28,229 nucleotides of DNA from CADEFQ01 sp035433705. Lineage in GTDB: Bacteria > Pseudomonadota > Gammaproteobacteria > Steroidobacterales > Steroidobacteraceae. Below the pieces are notes generated by a model. That model searched no databases. It saw only the letters and a program-made list of their open reading frames with translations, and had not been told where the DNA came from. This document shows, piece by piece, positions 16,601-25,689 of this stretch. A program made the position numbers and the translations under genes. The first letter of the stretch is position 1; every line of letters begins with the position of its first letter. The stretch is from the NCBI GenBank assembly GCA_035433705.1, contig DAORVK010000035.1:1-28229 (forward strand). Direction: 5' to 3'.

Positions 16601-16649
16601 CTTCCTGGCGCACACACGCGCCGACGGACTCAGCGCAGCACAGTCCTGA
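13605..16649 (+). CDS. RND efflux permease, second copy (5' end lost in assembly gap)
   Basis: A second HAE1-type RND permease, 1,014 residues after the gap. It starts inside TM1 (VMIFAAVATIGALAAKLLP) and the LEQFPDITFPFMGVTIPYPG porter start follows, so perhaps 15-20 residues with the initiator are missing. TM4 carries the relay Asp at visible residue 382 (GMLVDNAVVVTES), again Asp-Asn. Typical later motifs are VFLPILFG (TM6 end), QTMIFNLLFAIAMIYLVMAAVFES (TM9-10) and RLRPILMTTLTASLALAPLALG (TM11-12). The TM6-TM7 linker is short. Two different permeases behind one adaptor recall the MdtABC arrangement, in which both permeases join in one pump. The last 20 bases overlap the opposite-strand coiled-coil gene. 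Confidence 0.93.
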   Translation: MMIFAAVATIGALAAKLLPLEQFPDITFPFMGVTIPYPGSTPEEIEEEITRPVEDALATLPGIREIRSRSEGDQSTFEIEFDWGTDVDAAGFEVRTKLDAIRHDLPAAANRILMFTASSADQAVLTIRLSADSDLSSQYEMLERALKKPIERVDGVARVELAGVEPREVRVLVDAGRIAAHHIDVRELAGKLQRANFSVSAGQLTDRGQRFLVRPIGELRSLEEIRNLIVGPDLRLRDIAEVALVSPELTTRRHLNGRPAVGLDIFKSTQANVIQVADAVLQVVERARALPQMQGVTIYVIDNQATSIRRSLADVGEAGMVGAVLALIVLFLFLRHWPTTLIVSLAVPLSLLVTLAAMYFLDLTINVMSMMGMMLAIGMLVDNAVVVTESVFRHRQLDPVNPRAATLAGVREVGVATLAGTATCVVVFLPILFGERNQLTIFLAHVAVPIVVAMCASLVIAQTIVPMLTARFPAPPPIAHGSWFARLQDHYVALLRVLLTRSRRAATALGALLLATIGLIVASSAMPDKLLRFDMFPQDAGRELFLDYKLEGNHPIDRVEAAVNTVEAYLAAHRAEFDIESVYSRYDSVSANSVLILTPKETMRIPASETIRRVSARMPEILIGKPTFSLEGQGQSGGFSLRLTGESTERLADLATEVAQALRGIEGLDSVRSEARDGDDEVRISVDRNRAAALGLTPQVAALTIAAALRGDRLREFRSADRELTLRLAFRASDRQNVADLARLPLYLPSGERVDLGSIANFSIERGPRVIQRVNRLTSVTLGGVIAEGATLPVVKERVEQLMAAYQLPPGYSWEFGRGVQQNDDGTQTMIFNLLFAIAMIYLVMAAVFESTILPISIVTSILMAAIGVIWTLFVTRTTFTFMALIGIQILMGVVVNIGIVLVAHINDLRSTGAARLDAILQASRDRLRPILMTTLTASLALAPLALGDAQLAVGLAGPSYAPMARAIMGGLVFGAATSLLAVPVFYQWLDDAIAAMGRFLAHTRADGLSAAQS

Positions 16650-17676
16650 AGAGATCCCAGGTATCTTCCGCCAGCACGTTCGGCAAGCGGGCAGCGTTCG
16701 CGCCCTGGGCGCCGCGGTCGAGCACGTCACCCTCGGCCATGCCGATCGAGTCGGGCGTAGGCACGGTGTCGGCATTGTCCCGATAGCGCGCAAGCTGGCG
16801 CAGGCGATCGGTGCGCGCCCGCAGCTCCGGCGAGAGTTGCGCGCGATGCAGAAGGACCGCCCTGGCGCGCGCGATATCCGCCATCAGGCGCTCGCATTCC
16901 TCACGCGAGCCGTAATCGTCGATCACTTCGCGCCGGGCGGCCGCGTCCTTCGCCTGCGCCACAAGTGGCGTGCGCGCGAGGCGCAGGCAGAGCAGCTCGG
17001 CATAGCCGATCGCGGCGAGATTGATCGCACGGCGCGCCTCGACAGACAACCCGGGAAATTCGGCGGCCTGTTCCGAGGCGAGTGCATCGAGCGCGCCACG
17101 CGCCTCCTCGAGCGCCGCCGCAGTGGCTTGCGCATTCGCCCCGATCGCGTGCAAGCGGTGTGCGAGATCGCGGCGCTGGAAGTAATGCCAGATTTTCGTG
17201 AGACCCGCGAGCTTGCGTTTCGCTTCTGCAAGGCGGATCGCGGCCTCTGCGGCGGCTGTCTCGGCCTCGCGTTGCTGCGCCTCGAGCGCCTGTCGCCGCG
17301 CGAACAGCCGGCGATTTGACTCGGTGAGATGCTGGCGGCGTTCCTTCTCTTCCTGCTGGCGCGCGAGGTCGGCGACAAGCTGGCTGATGAGCTCACGCCC
17401 CACGGCCCACAGGCTGCGCAAGTGATAGAACACGAGCGCCGGATACGCGCTCTCGGGCAACGCGAGACGCGCCTCGAGCGCCTCGAGCATCTCCTGCACG
17501 CGCGCCGTTGCCCCTTCCTGCTGCTTCAGCCGGTCCTGCAACCGGTGTATCTCGTCCTGCAGCGACGCGTAGGCCTTCTTGAGCTCGGCGCGATTGCGAA
17601 AGAGCTGCACGACCCGCTGCTCTTCGGCCTCCTTCTCAGGCTCGCGCCCGAAGCGCAGGTTGGTGAGGGCTTTCAT
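16630..17676 (-). CDS. Coiled-coil protein of unknown function
   Basis: A 348-residue, Ala/Arg/Glu/Gln/Leu-rich protein. Two long coiled-coil regions are evident: about 20-70 (RNRAELKKAYASLQDEIHRL, then LKQQEGATARVQEMLEALEA) and about 100-215 (LARQQEEKERRQHLTESNRR, then LEAQQREAETAAAEAAIRLA and further heptads). A more globular part follows with LSVEARRAINLAAIGYAELLC and VIDDYGSREECERLMADIARA. No signal peptide, membrane segment or catalytic motif is seen. Its ATG overlaps the TGA of... no: its own ATG (17674-17676) overlaps the stop of the upstream DUF1249 gene (17673-17675), an ATGA arrangement, so the two are probably co-translated. The family is unknown to me. Its 3' end overlaps the second RND permease gene by 20 bp, convergent. 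Confidence 0.75.
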   Translation of the reverse strand: MKALTNLRFGREPEKEAEEQRVVQLFRNRAELKKAYASLQDEIHRLQDRLKQQEGATARVQEMLEALEARLALPESAYPALVFYHLRSLWAVGRELISQLVADLARQQEEKERRQHLTESNRRLFARRQALEAQQREAETAAAEAAIRLAEAKRKLAGLTKIWHYFQRRDLAHRLHAIGANAQATAAALEEARGALDALASEQAAEFPGLSVEARRAINLAAIGYAELLCLRLARTPLVAQAKDAAARREVIDDYGSREECERLMADIARARAVLLHRAQLSPELRARTDRLRQLARYRDNADTVPTPDSIGMAEGDVLDRGAQGANAARLPNVLAEDTWDLFRTVLR

Positions 17677-18056
17677 GCAAACCGGTGGCCCCGGTCGGCG
17701 CAGTACTCAAGCCACTTGTTCAGCAGCATGTTGCGGGCCCAGCGCTCCTGCGTGCTCTCGCCCGCGCCCTGCGCTTCCGCCACGTGTGCGTCATGGTAGA
17801 CGCGGACACGCAGATCCGGCAGTGCAAGCGGCGCGTAGGTCAACTCGATGGTGGTCGTGTAGCGCGAGCGTTCGAGCACCCGCAGTCGCAGTTCGCAATC
17901 GCCCGCGACCCGGGATTCGGCAACATCGGCAAGCGCGGCAAGATCGCCGCCGAGCCAACCGAGGCGCAGGAAATTGCTTTCGTAAAGCGCCATCAGCGCG
18001 ACGAAGCTCTGTGGCCGGGCACGCCAGGAAACCGTGGCAAGTGCATCAGTCTGCAT
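17673..18056 (-). CDS. DUF1249 family protein (YqiB-like)
   Basis: A 127-residue protein of the DUF1249 family, whose E. coli member is YqiB. Matching features are LMALYESNFLRL near residue 20-31, LRLRVLERSRYTTTIELTY (E. coli has IVESTRYTT), DLRVRVYHDAHVAEAQ and LNKWLEYCADRGHRF at the C-terminus. Length is slightly shorter than E. coli YqiB. Function is not established; in E. coli the gene lies near nudF and cpdA, neither of which is here. The coiled-coil gene follows with an ATGA overlap. Cytoplasmic, no membrane segment. Confidence 0.88.
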   Translation of the reverse strand: MQTDALATVSWRARPQSFVALMALYESNFLRLGWLGGDLAALADVAESRVAGDCELRLRVLERSRYTTTIELTYAPLALPDLRVRVYHDAHVAEAQGAGESTQERWARNMLLNKWLEYCADRGHRFA

Positions 18057-18136
18057 GCCGCCCGACTATAGCGCAGGCATGGGTCTTCGCAAGGGACGGA
18101 AGCGGCAGGATGTGACCGTCCTCAAGGTCGGACGCG

Positions 18137-18958
18137 TCAAGGCCGGACGCGACGCTCGATGCCCGCGCTTTCGAGGATGTGGCTCGCGATCTCCTCGATC
18201 GAGCACTCGGTCGTATCGAGGAACGGGATGGCATAGCGCCCGAACAGCGCCTCGGCCGTGCGGATCTCGTACTGCACCTGCTGCTGCGAAGCATAGCGGC
18301 TGTCCGGGCGGCGCTCGTGGCGGATCTGCTGGAGCCGCTCCGGCCTGATCGTGAGCCCGTAGAGCTTGTGACGAAAGGGCCCGATTGCGCGCGGCAGGCG
18401 GCCGCCTTCGAGGTCGTCGTCGGTGAGCGGATAGTTGGCCACGAAGATGCCGTACTGCAGGGCCATGTAGAGGCAGGTCGGCGTCTTGCCGACACGCGAG
18501 ACGCCGACGACGACGACGTCAGCGGCGTCGTAATCGCGGCCGCTGCCATCGTCGTTTGCGAGCGCGAAATTCGTCGCGTTGATCCGTGCCGTGTAGGCAG
18601 TGAGATCCGCAATGCCGTGAGCGCGCCCCGTCCGATGGGTGGAGCGCGTGGCGAGCTCGGCTTCGAGCGGGCCGACGAAGGCATCGAAGAAATCGAGAAA
18701 GAGGCCATTGCTGCGCTTGACGATATCGCGCACTTCGGTGTGCACGAGCGTTGAAAATATGATGGGCCTCACACCCGTCTCGTCGGCCGCGAGATTGATC
18801 TTTCTTGACGCCTCTTCTGCCTTGTCAACACTCGATACAAATGGCAAAGTCACCGGCCGAAACTCGAGACCATCGAACTGCGTCAGGAGACTGTGACCCA
18901 TGGTCTCCGCAGTCACCCCGGTCTGATCGGAAACGAAGAATACTGTTCGTCGATTCAC
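18137..18958 (-). CDS. ppsR: PEP synthase regulatory protein (bifunctional kinase/pyrophosphorylase)
   Basis: About 273 residues of the DUF299 family. PpsR inactivates PEP synthase by ADP-dependent phosphorylation of a Thr next to the catalytic His and reactivates it by phosphate-dependent pyrophosphorolysis. Conserved parts seen are RRTVFFVSDQTGVTAETMGHSLL, GRAHGIADL, the P-loop-like GVSRVGKTPTCLYMALQ and YGIFVANYPLTDDDL. The loop has Val where Cys is common (GVSRCGKT). The GTG at 18956-18958 is chosen because it begins right at the conserved NRRTVFFVSD; a TTG at 18992-18994 with a CAGG upstream is a possible alternative adding 12 residues. It is divergent from ppsA, its target, with 67 bp or less between them, a common arrangement. 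Confidence 0.92.
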   Translation of the reverse strand: MNRRTVFFVSDQTGVTAETMGHSLLTQFDGLEFRPVTLPFVSSVDKAEEASRKINLAADETGVRPIIFSTLVHTEVRDIVKRSNGLFLDFFDAFVGPLEAELATRSTHRTGRAHGIADLTAYTARINATNFALANDDGSGRDYDAADVVVVGVSRVGKTPTCLYMALQYGIFVANYPLTDDDLEGGRLPRAIGPFRHKLYGLTIRPERLQQIRHERRPDSRYASQQQVQYEIRTAEALFGRYAIPFLDTTECSIEEIASHILESAGIERRVRP

Positions 18959-19025
18959 GCGACCGAGTCTTTCATTGCCCGATGTGCCCCGCAAGTAGCC
19001 TGCAGCGGATTTCCGGAGCTTTCAT

Positions 19026-21389
19026 TTGACCACCTACGTTCTCCCTTTCGGGACACTGAAGAAACAGGACGTCGAGATCGTCGGCGGCAAGAACGCCTCG
19101 ATCGGCGAGATGATCGGCGCGCTCGCGCAGCTCGGCGTCAGGGTACCGGGCGGCTTCGCCACCACCGCCGACGCCTACCGCGAGTTCCTGCAGCAGGGCG
19201 GGCTCGATGCGCGCATCCGCGCGGCGCTCGCCGACCTTGACATCGAGGACGTGCAGAAGCTCGCCTCAACCGGCGCGCAGATCCGCGAGTGGATCCTGGC
19301 GACCCCCTTCCCTGTCGCGCTCGGGCACGCAGTGCTCGAAGCGTTCCGAGGCATGAGCGCCGGCCGCGAAATCGCGGTCGCCGTGCGTTCCTCCGCCACC
19401 GCCGAGGACCTGCCTGAAGCCTCGTTCGCGGGCCAGCAGGAAACCTTCCTCAACGTGCGTGGCGAGGAGCAGGTGCTCGCGGCGATGCACGAAGTGTTCG
19501 CCTCGCTCTTCAACGACCGCGCGATCGCCTATCGGGTACACCAGGGCTTCGATCACTCGCTCGTCGCGCTCTCGGCCGGCGTGCAGCACATGGTCAGGAG
19601 CGACCTTGGCGCGAGCGGCGTGATGTTCACCCTCGACACCGACTCGGGCTTTCGCGATGTCGTGTTCATCACCTCGTCCTACGGCCTCGGCGAGACCGTG
19701 GTGCAGGGCGCGGTCAACCCGGACGAGTTCTACGTCTACAAACCCGCGTTGCGGGCGGGCCGCAGCGCAATCCTGCGCCGCAACCTGGGTGGCAAGGCAA
19801 TCAAGATGGTCTACGGTGAGCCGGGCAGCGGCGAGCGCGTCAAGACCATCGACGTGCCGCGCGCCGACCGCCAGCGTTTCTCGCTCGACGATGCCGACCT
19901 CGTCACGCTCGCGAAGCAGGCGCTCCTGATCGAGGCGCATTACGGCCAGCCCATGGACATCGAATGGGGCAAGGACGGCGCGACGGGCGAGATCTACATC
20001 CTGCAGGCGCGCCCCGAGACCGTGCAAAGCCGCGCGGGACGCACCATCCAGCGCTACACGCTCAAGCACCGTTCAAGGGTGCTCGCCACCGGCCGCAGCA
20101 TCGGCCAGCGCATTGGCGCCGGTCCCGCTCGCGTGATCCGCGACGTCGCGGAGATGGCGCGCGTGCAGACGGGCGACGTGCTGGTCGCGGACATGACCGA
20201 TCCCGACTGGGAGCCGGTGATGAAGCGCGCCGCCGCGATCGTCACCAATCGCGGCGGACGCACCTGCCACGCGGCGATCATCGCGCGTGAACTCGGCATC
20301 CCCGCGGTCGTCGGCTGTGGTGATGCGACCTCGGGCATCAGGGAGGGTGCGGAAATCACCGTCTCGTGCGCCGAGGGCGACACGGGTTACGTTTACGAGG
20401 GGCTGCTCGATTTCGAGCGGCGCCAGATCGTGCTCGATGCGCTGCCGCCGATTCCCGTCAAGATCATGATGAATGTCGGCAATCCGGATCGTGCGTTCAG
20501 CTTCGCGGGCATTCCGCACCATGGCGTCGGTCTCGCGCGACTCGAGTTCATCATCAACCGCATGATCGGCGTGCATCCGCGCGCCCTGCTCGAGTTCGAC
20601 CGGCTATCGGCCGATCTCAAGGACCAGATTCGCGGCCAGATGGCTGGCTACGCCGATCCGGTGCGCTTCTACGTCGAGAAGCTCGCGGAGGGCATCTCGC
20701 AGATCGCCGCAGCGTTTGCGCCGGAGCCCGTGATCGTGCGCCTCTCGGATTTCAAGTCGAACGAATACGCGAATCTCATCGGCGGTCGCCAGTACGAGCC
20801 GTCCGAGGAAAACCCGATGCTGGGCTTTCGCGGCGCTGCCCGCTTCGTCGACACGACCTTTCGCCCCTGCTTCGATCTTGAGTGCCAGGCGCTCTTGCGC
20901 GTGCGCAACGAAATGGGGCTCACGAACGTACAGGTCATGGTGCCCTTCGTGCGCACCGTGAGCGAGGCACGCGAGGTGACCCAACTGCTCGCCGCGAACG
21001 GCCTCGCGCGCGGCGCGAACGGCCTCAAGCTCATCATGATGTGCGAGCTGCCGACCAATGCGCTGCTCGCGGAGCAGTACCTCGAGTTCTTCGACGGCAT
21101 GTCGATCGGCTCGAACGACATGACGCAACTGACGCTCGGCCTCGACCGCGACTCGGGCCTCGTGGCAAAGCAATTCGACGAGCGCGACGAGGCGGTCAAG
21201 TTGCTGCTTGCCATGGCGATCAAGGCCTGCCGCAGCCAGGGCAAGTACATCGGCATCTGCGGCCAGGGACCCTCGGACCACCCCGAGTTCGCCCGCTGGC
21301 TCGTCGAACAGGGCATAGACAGCCTCTCGCTGAACCCCGACACGGTCGTCGAAACCTGGATGTTCCTGGCAGAAGCAGGCGCCAGGTGA
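19026..21389 (+). CDS. ppsA: Phosphoenolpyruvate synthase
   Basis: 787 residues. PEP synthase makes PEP, AMP and phosphate from pyruvate and ATP in gluconeogenesis. Three domains are seen. The N-terminal ATP-binding domain has VGGKNASIGEMI and AVRSSATAEDLPEASFAGQQ. The swivelling phospho-His domain has TNRGGRTCHAAIIARELGIP, with catalytic His415 and, two residues before it, the Thr413 that PpsR would phosphorylate. The C-terminal PEP/pyruvate barrel has IGSNDMTQLTLGLDRDS, and Cys745 in GICGQGPSDHPEFARWL. It ends NPDTVVETWMFLAEAG. The start is a TTG at 19026-19028 with GGAG (19015-19018) seven bases before; no ATG is near, and the N-terminus is complete from here. Length is close to the E. coli enzyme (792). 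Confidence 0.96.
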   Translation: MTTYVLPFGTLKKQDVEIVGGKNASIGEMIGALAQLGVRVPGGFATTADAYREFLQQGGLDARIRAALADLDIEDVQKLASTGAQIREWILATPFPVALGHAVLEAFRGMSAGREIAVAVRSSATAEDLPEASFAGQQETFLNVRGEEQVLAAMHEVFASLFNDRAIAYRVHQGFDHSLVALSAGVQHMVRSDLGASGVMFTLDTDSGFRDVVFITSSYGLGETVVQGAVNPDEFYVYKPALRAGRSAILRRNLGGKAIKMVYGEPGSGERVKTIDVPRADRQRFSLDDADLVTLAKQALLIEAHYGQPMDIEWGKDGATGEIYILQARPETVQSRAGRTIQRYTLKHRSRVLATGRSIGQRIGAGPARVIRDVAEMARVQTGDVLVADMTDPDWEPVMKRAAAIVTNRGGRTCHAAIIARELGIPAVVGCGDATSGIREGAEITVSCAEGDTGYVYEGLLDFERRQIVLDALPPIPVKIMMNVGNPDRAFSFAGIPHHGVGLARLEFIINRMIGVHPRALLEFDRLSADLKDQIRGQMAGYADPVRFYVEKLAEGISQIAAAFAPEPVIVRLSDFKSNEYANLIGGRQYEPSEENPMLGFRGAARFVDTTFRPCFDLECQALLRVRNEMGLTNVQVMVPFVRTVSEAREVTQLLAANGLARGANGLKLIMMCELPTNALLAEQYLEFFDGMSIGSNDMTQLTLGLDRDSGLVAKQFDERDEAVKLLLAMAIKACRSQGKYIGICGQGPSDHPEFARWLVEQGIDSLSLNPDTVVETWMFLAEAGAR

Positions 21390-21457
21390 ATGAGCCGGGC
21401 GGCAGTCGGAAGAATTTACACAATCCGCGACCTGCCTCGAAATACCTCGCCTGCCCC

Positions 21458-21519
21458 CGAGCCAGATAGTTGATTTGATTCGAATCAACGCCGCGTGGCT
21501 CGAAGATTGCACAACTATC
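21458..21519. repeat. Cluster of inverted repeats upstream of PEP-CTERM gene
   Basis: A perfect 14-bp palindrome TTGATTCGAATCAA lies at 21475-21488. Around it CGAGCCA (21458-21464) pairs with TGGCTCG (21496-21502), and GATAGTTG (21465-21472) pairs with CAACTATC (21512-21519). The right arms overlap the -24 element and the region just past the -12 element of the sigma-54-type promoter. They could be protein-binding sites or mutually exclusive RNA/DNA structures; the interleaved pairing is seen directly, its role is unknown. Confidence 0.6.
21496..21511 (+). promoter_or_regulatory. Sigma-54-type promoter of PEP-CTERM gene
   Basis: TGGCTCGAAGATTGCA matches the sigma-54 consensus TGGCACGNNNNTTGCW with one mismatch. 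The invariant GG (21497-21498) and GC (21509-21510) are ten bases apart as required. The expected transcription start is about 21521, and the ribosome site AGAGGAG lies at 21545-21551. PEP-CTERM/exosortase systems are often accompanied by the PrsK/PrsR two-component system with a sigma-54 activator, which fits; neither gene is in the window. Confidence 0.7.
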
Positions 21520-21557
21520 GGAAGGATTCGTCGCACTTCCCGCAAGAGGAGAGGCAC

Positions 21558-22382
21558 ATGTCAGGGAGTATTTCCGCCGGTACCCGCGTGCTGGGTGCAT
21601 TGGGCTTGGCGCTGATGAGCACCGGGGCATTCGCAGTGCCGTACTACTGGACCGACTGGACGGGGTCTGACCTCGATCCGGGGGCCGGGTTTCAGGCGCA
21701 GGGGTCGATGACAACCCCAACCTCCACGATCGGCGTGACCTATACGAACGCCCGGGGCGTCGGCTTCTACCAGGCCACTGGCGGGACCGACTACTACACG
21801 AACCGCGGTGCAGGCACCTCGCCGTATGAGAGCACGCTCGTTGATAATCGGCCCACCGGCACCGATATCATCGCGCTGCAGTACGCGGGCAGTCAGACGC
21901 TGAGCTTCACCGAAGCCATTGCCAATCCGGTTTTTGCCTTCGTCAGCCTCAACTTCAATGGTTACGGTTTCGACCAGGATTTCGAGATCCTGAGCGTCGG
22001 TGGCGAGGGCGGCAACGCCTGCGGGTACTGGGGATGTGGCGGGATCACCAAGTCGATCGTCGATCTCGGCGGCGGACGATTCGAGTACCAGTTGAACGCC
22101 AGCAATGTCGGTGGGAGCGAGCCCCACGGCACCATCCGTTTCCTCGGCGCATTCAGCACGTTGACGTGGCGCAGCCAGTCCAACGAATACTGGAACGGGT
22201 TCACCGTTGGCGTACAGGGAACCGCCGCAGAGGTTCCGCCCTGCGACATCGATCCGACGGGCGAGGGTTGCAACAACCCGCCGCCACCGCCACCGCCCAC
22301 GTCGGTGCCGGAACCCGGCACCCTGGCGCTGTTCGGCCTCGGGCTCCTCGGACTCGGGTTGACGCGACGCCGGCTGCTCTGA
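21558..22382 (+). CDS. PEP-CTERM sorting-domain exported protein
   Basis: A 274-residue secreted protein. It has a signal peptide at about 1-26 (RVLGALGLALMSTGAFA), a beta-rich body with many Gly, Thr, Tyr and Asn residues, two Cys pairs (C155/C160 in NACGYWGC; C229/C238), and a polyproline linker (241-247). The C-terminus is a textbook PEP-CTERM signal: VPEP at 250-253, a hydrophobic stretch LALFGLGLLGLGL, and basic TRRRLL. PEP-CTERM proteins are cut and anchored or released by an exosortase (EpsH) and are linked to exopolysaccharide and floc formation; no exosortase is in the window. ATG at 21558 is preceded by AGAGGAG (21545-21551). The body domain belongs to no family I can name. It is convergent with maeB, 21 bp apart. 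Confidence 0.9.
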   Translation: MSGSISAGTRVLGALGLALMSTGAFAVPYYWTDWTGSDLDPGAGFQAQGSMTTPTSTIGVTYTNARGVGFYQATGGTDYYTNRGAGTSPYESTLVDNRPTGTDIIALQYAGSQTLSFTEAIANPVFAFVSLNFNGYGFDQDFEILSVGGEGGNACGYWGCGGITKSIVDLGGGRFEYQLNASNVGGSEPHGTIRFLGAFSTLTWRSQSNEYWNGFTVGVQGTAAEVPPCDIDPTGEGCNNPPPPPPPTSVPEPGTLALFGLGLLGLGLTRRRLL

Positions 22383-22403
22383 GCCGGCACCACGGTTGAC
22401 CAG

Positions 22404-24629
<2,226 letters not shown>

Positions 24630-24639
24630 GGCGCTCCCG

Positions 24640-24999
24640 TCAACGCGTCAGCCACACGAGCGCCAGCCCGACCGCGGCAGGCAGCGCCTGCACGAAGAGA
24701 ATCCTGCGACTCGCGGTGGCGGCACCAAAGAGGCCGGCAACCAGCACGCAAGCAAGAAAGAAGAGCTTGATCGATGTGCCGTTCGCTCCCGCGAGGAGGC
24801 CCCAGATGAGACCTGCAGCAAGAAAGCCGTTGTAGAGACCCTGATTCGCAGCCAGCACTTTCGACGACGCGGCCGCCTCTGGAGTCAGACCGAACACCCG
24901 CATGCCCGCGGGCTTGTCCCACAGGAACATCTCGAGCACGAGAAAGTACAGGTGCAGCAGCGCAACGAGCGCGACGACAATATCCGCCAGCAGGTCCAT
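24640..24999 (-). CDS. DUF1304 family membrane protein
   Basis: 119 residues, four predicted membrane helices, matching DUF1304. The N-terminus LVALLHLYFLVLEMFLWDKP, followed by MRVFGLTPE and LAANQGLYNGFLAAGLIWG, is diagnostic; the later segments are KLFFLACVLVAGLFGAAT and LFVQALPAAVGLALVWL. These are small inner-membrane proteins of unknown function. A strong ribosome site, GGAGGGAA, precedes the ATG at 24997-24999. It lies 10 bp upstream of maeB and divergent from the DUF937 gene with 79 bp between. Confidence 0.92.
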   Translation of the reverse strand: MDLLADIVVALVALLHLYFLVLEMFLWDKPAGMRVFGLTPEAAASSKVLAANQGLYNGFLAAGLIWGLLAGANGTSIKLFFLACVLVAGLFGAATASRRILFVQALPAAVGLALVWLTR

Positions 25000-25078
25000 G
25001 AGTTCCCTCCGCTGTCCACGGGACGAGGCACTCGGTACTCTACCCGGCGGGAAGGCAGATCAACCAGAGGAGAGCAGC

Positions 25079-25606
25079 ATGCAACTCACGGATATCCTCA
25101 ACGAGGTGGGCGGCCTCAAGTCGATCGCGCGCGAGCTCGGCATCGGCGAATCGCAGGTGGCAGCCGGCGCAGCGGCGCTGGCGCCCGCGATTCTGGGCGG
25201 CTTCACGAAACAGGCGCAAGCACAGGCCGGAGGGCTCGGCGGACTCGGGGGGTTGCTGGGCCAGCTCGGCGGTGGGGGCCTGCTCGACAGCGTACTCAGC
25301 CCTCAGCCCACCGATGTGGGACTCGGCAATACCGTGCTCGGCCAGATCTTCGGCTCGAAGGACGTGAGTCGCGCAGTGGCGCAAGATGCGGCGTCAACAT
25401 CGGGTCTCGATCCGGCATTGCTCAAGAAGATGCTTCCTGTACTTGCCATGGTGGTGGCCGGCTATATGGCGAAGCAGCACACCACAGCGCCGGGCGCGCC
25501 CCCGGCCGGCGGTCTCGGAGGACTCCTCGGTGGGCTGCTGGGTGGCGCTGCCGCTCCGGGCGCAGGCAACCCGCTCGAGAGCATCCTCAAGCAGATGCGC
25601 CAGTAG
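25079..25606 (+). CDS. DUF937 domain protein (YidB-like)
   Basis: 175 residues. The N-terminal helical region (QLTDILNEVGGLKSIARELGI, ESQVAAGAAALAPAILGGF) and the central VLGQIFGSKDVSRAVAQDAA and LDPALLKKMLPVLAMVVAGYM match DUF937, which includes E. coli YidB. Two Gly/Leu-rich low-complexity stretches (about 55-75 and 145-160) separate the conserved parts. No signal peptide is seen. Function is unknown. The start at 25079 is fixed by AGAGGAGAG (25066-25074) close before the ATG; the upstream extension of the frame is antisense to DUF1304. Confidence 0.88.
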   Translation: MQLTDILNEVGGLKSIARELGIGESQVAAGAAALAPAILGGFTKQAQAQAGGLGGLGGLLGQLGGGGLLDSVLSPQPTDVGLGNTVLGQIFGSKDVSRAVAQDAASTSGLDPALLKKMLPVLAMVVAGYMAKQHTTAPGAPPAGGLGGLLGGLLGGAAAPGAGNPLESILKQMRQ

Positions 25607-25689
25607 TACGCGCCGCTGTCACTGCGCTCAACGCTGCGACAGATGCCGTATGCAGCCGCCGCGGTGCACGACGAGCAGCGACTCTTCCA

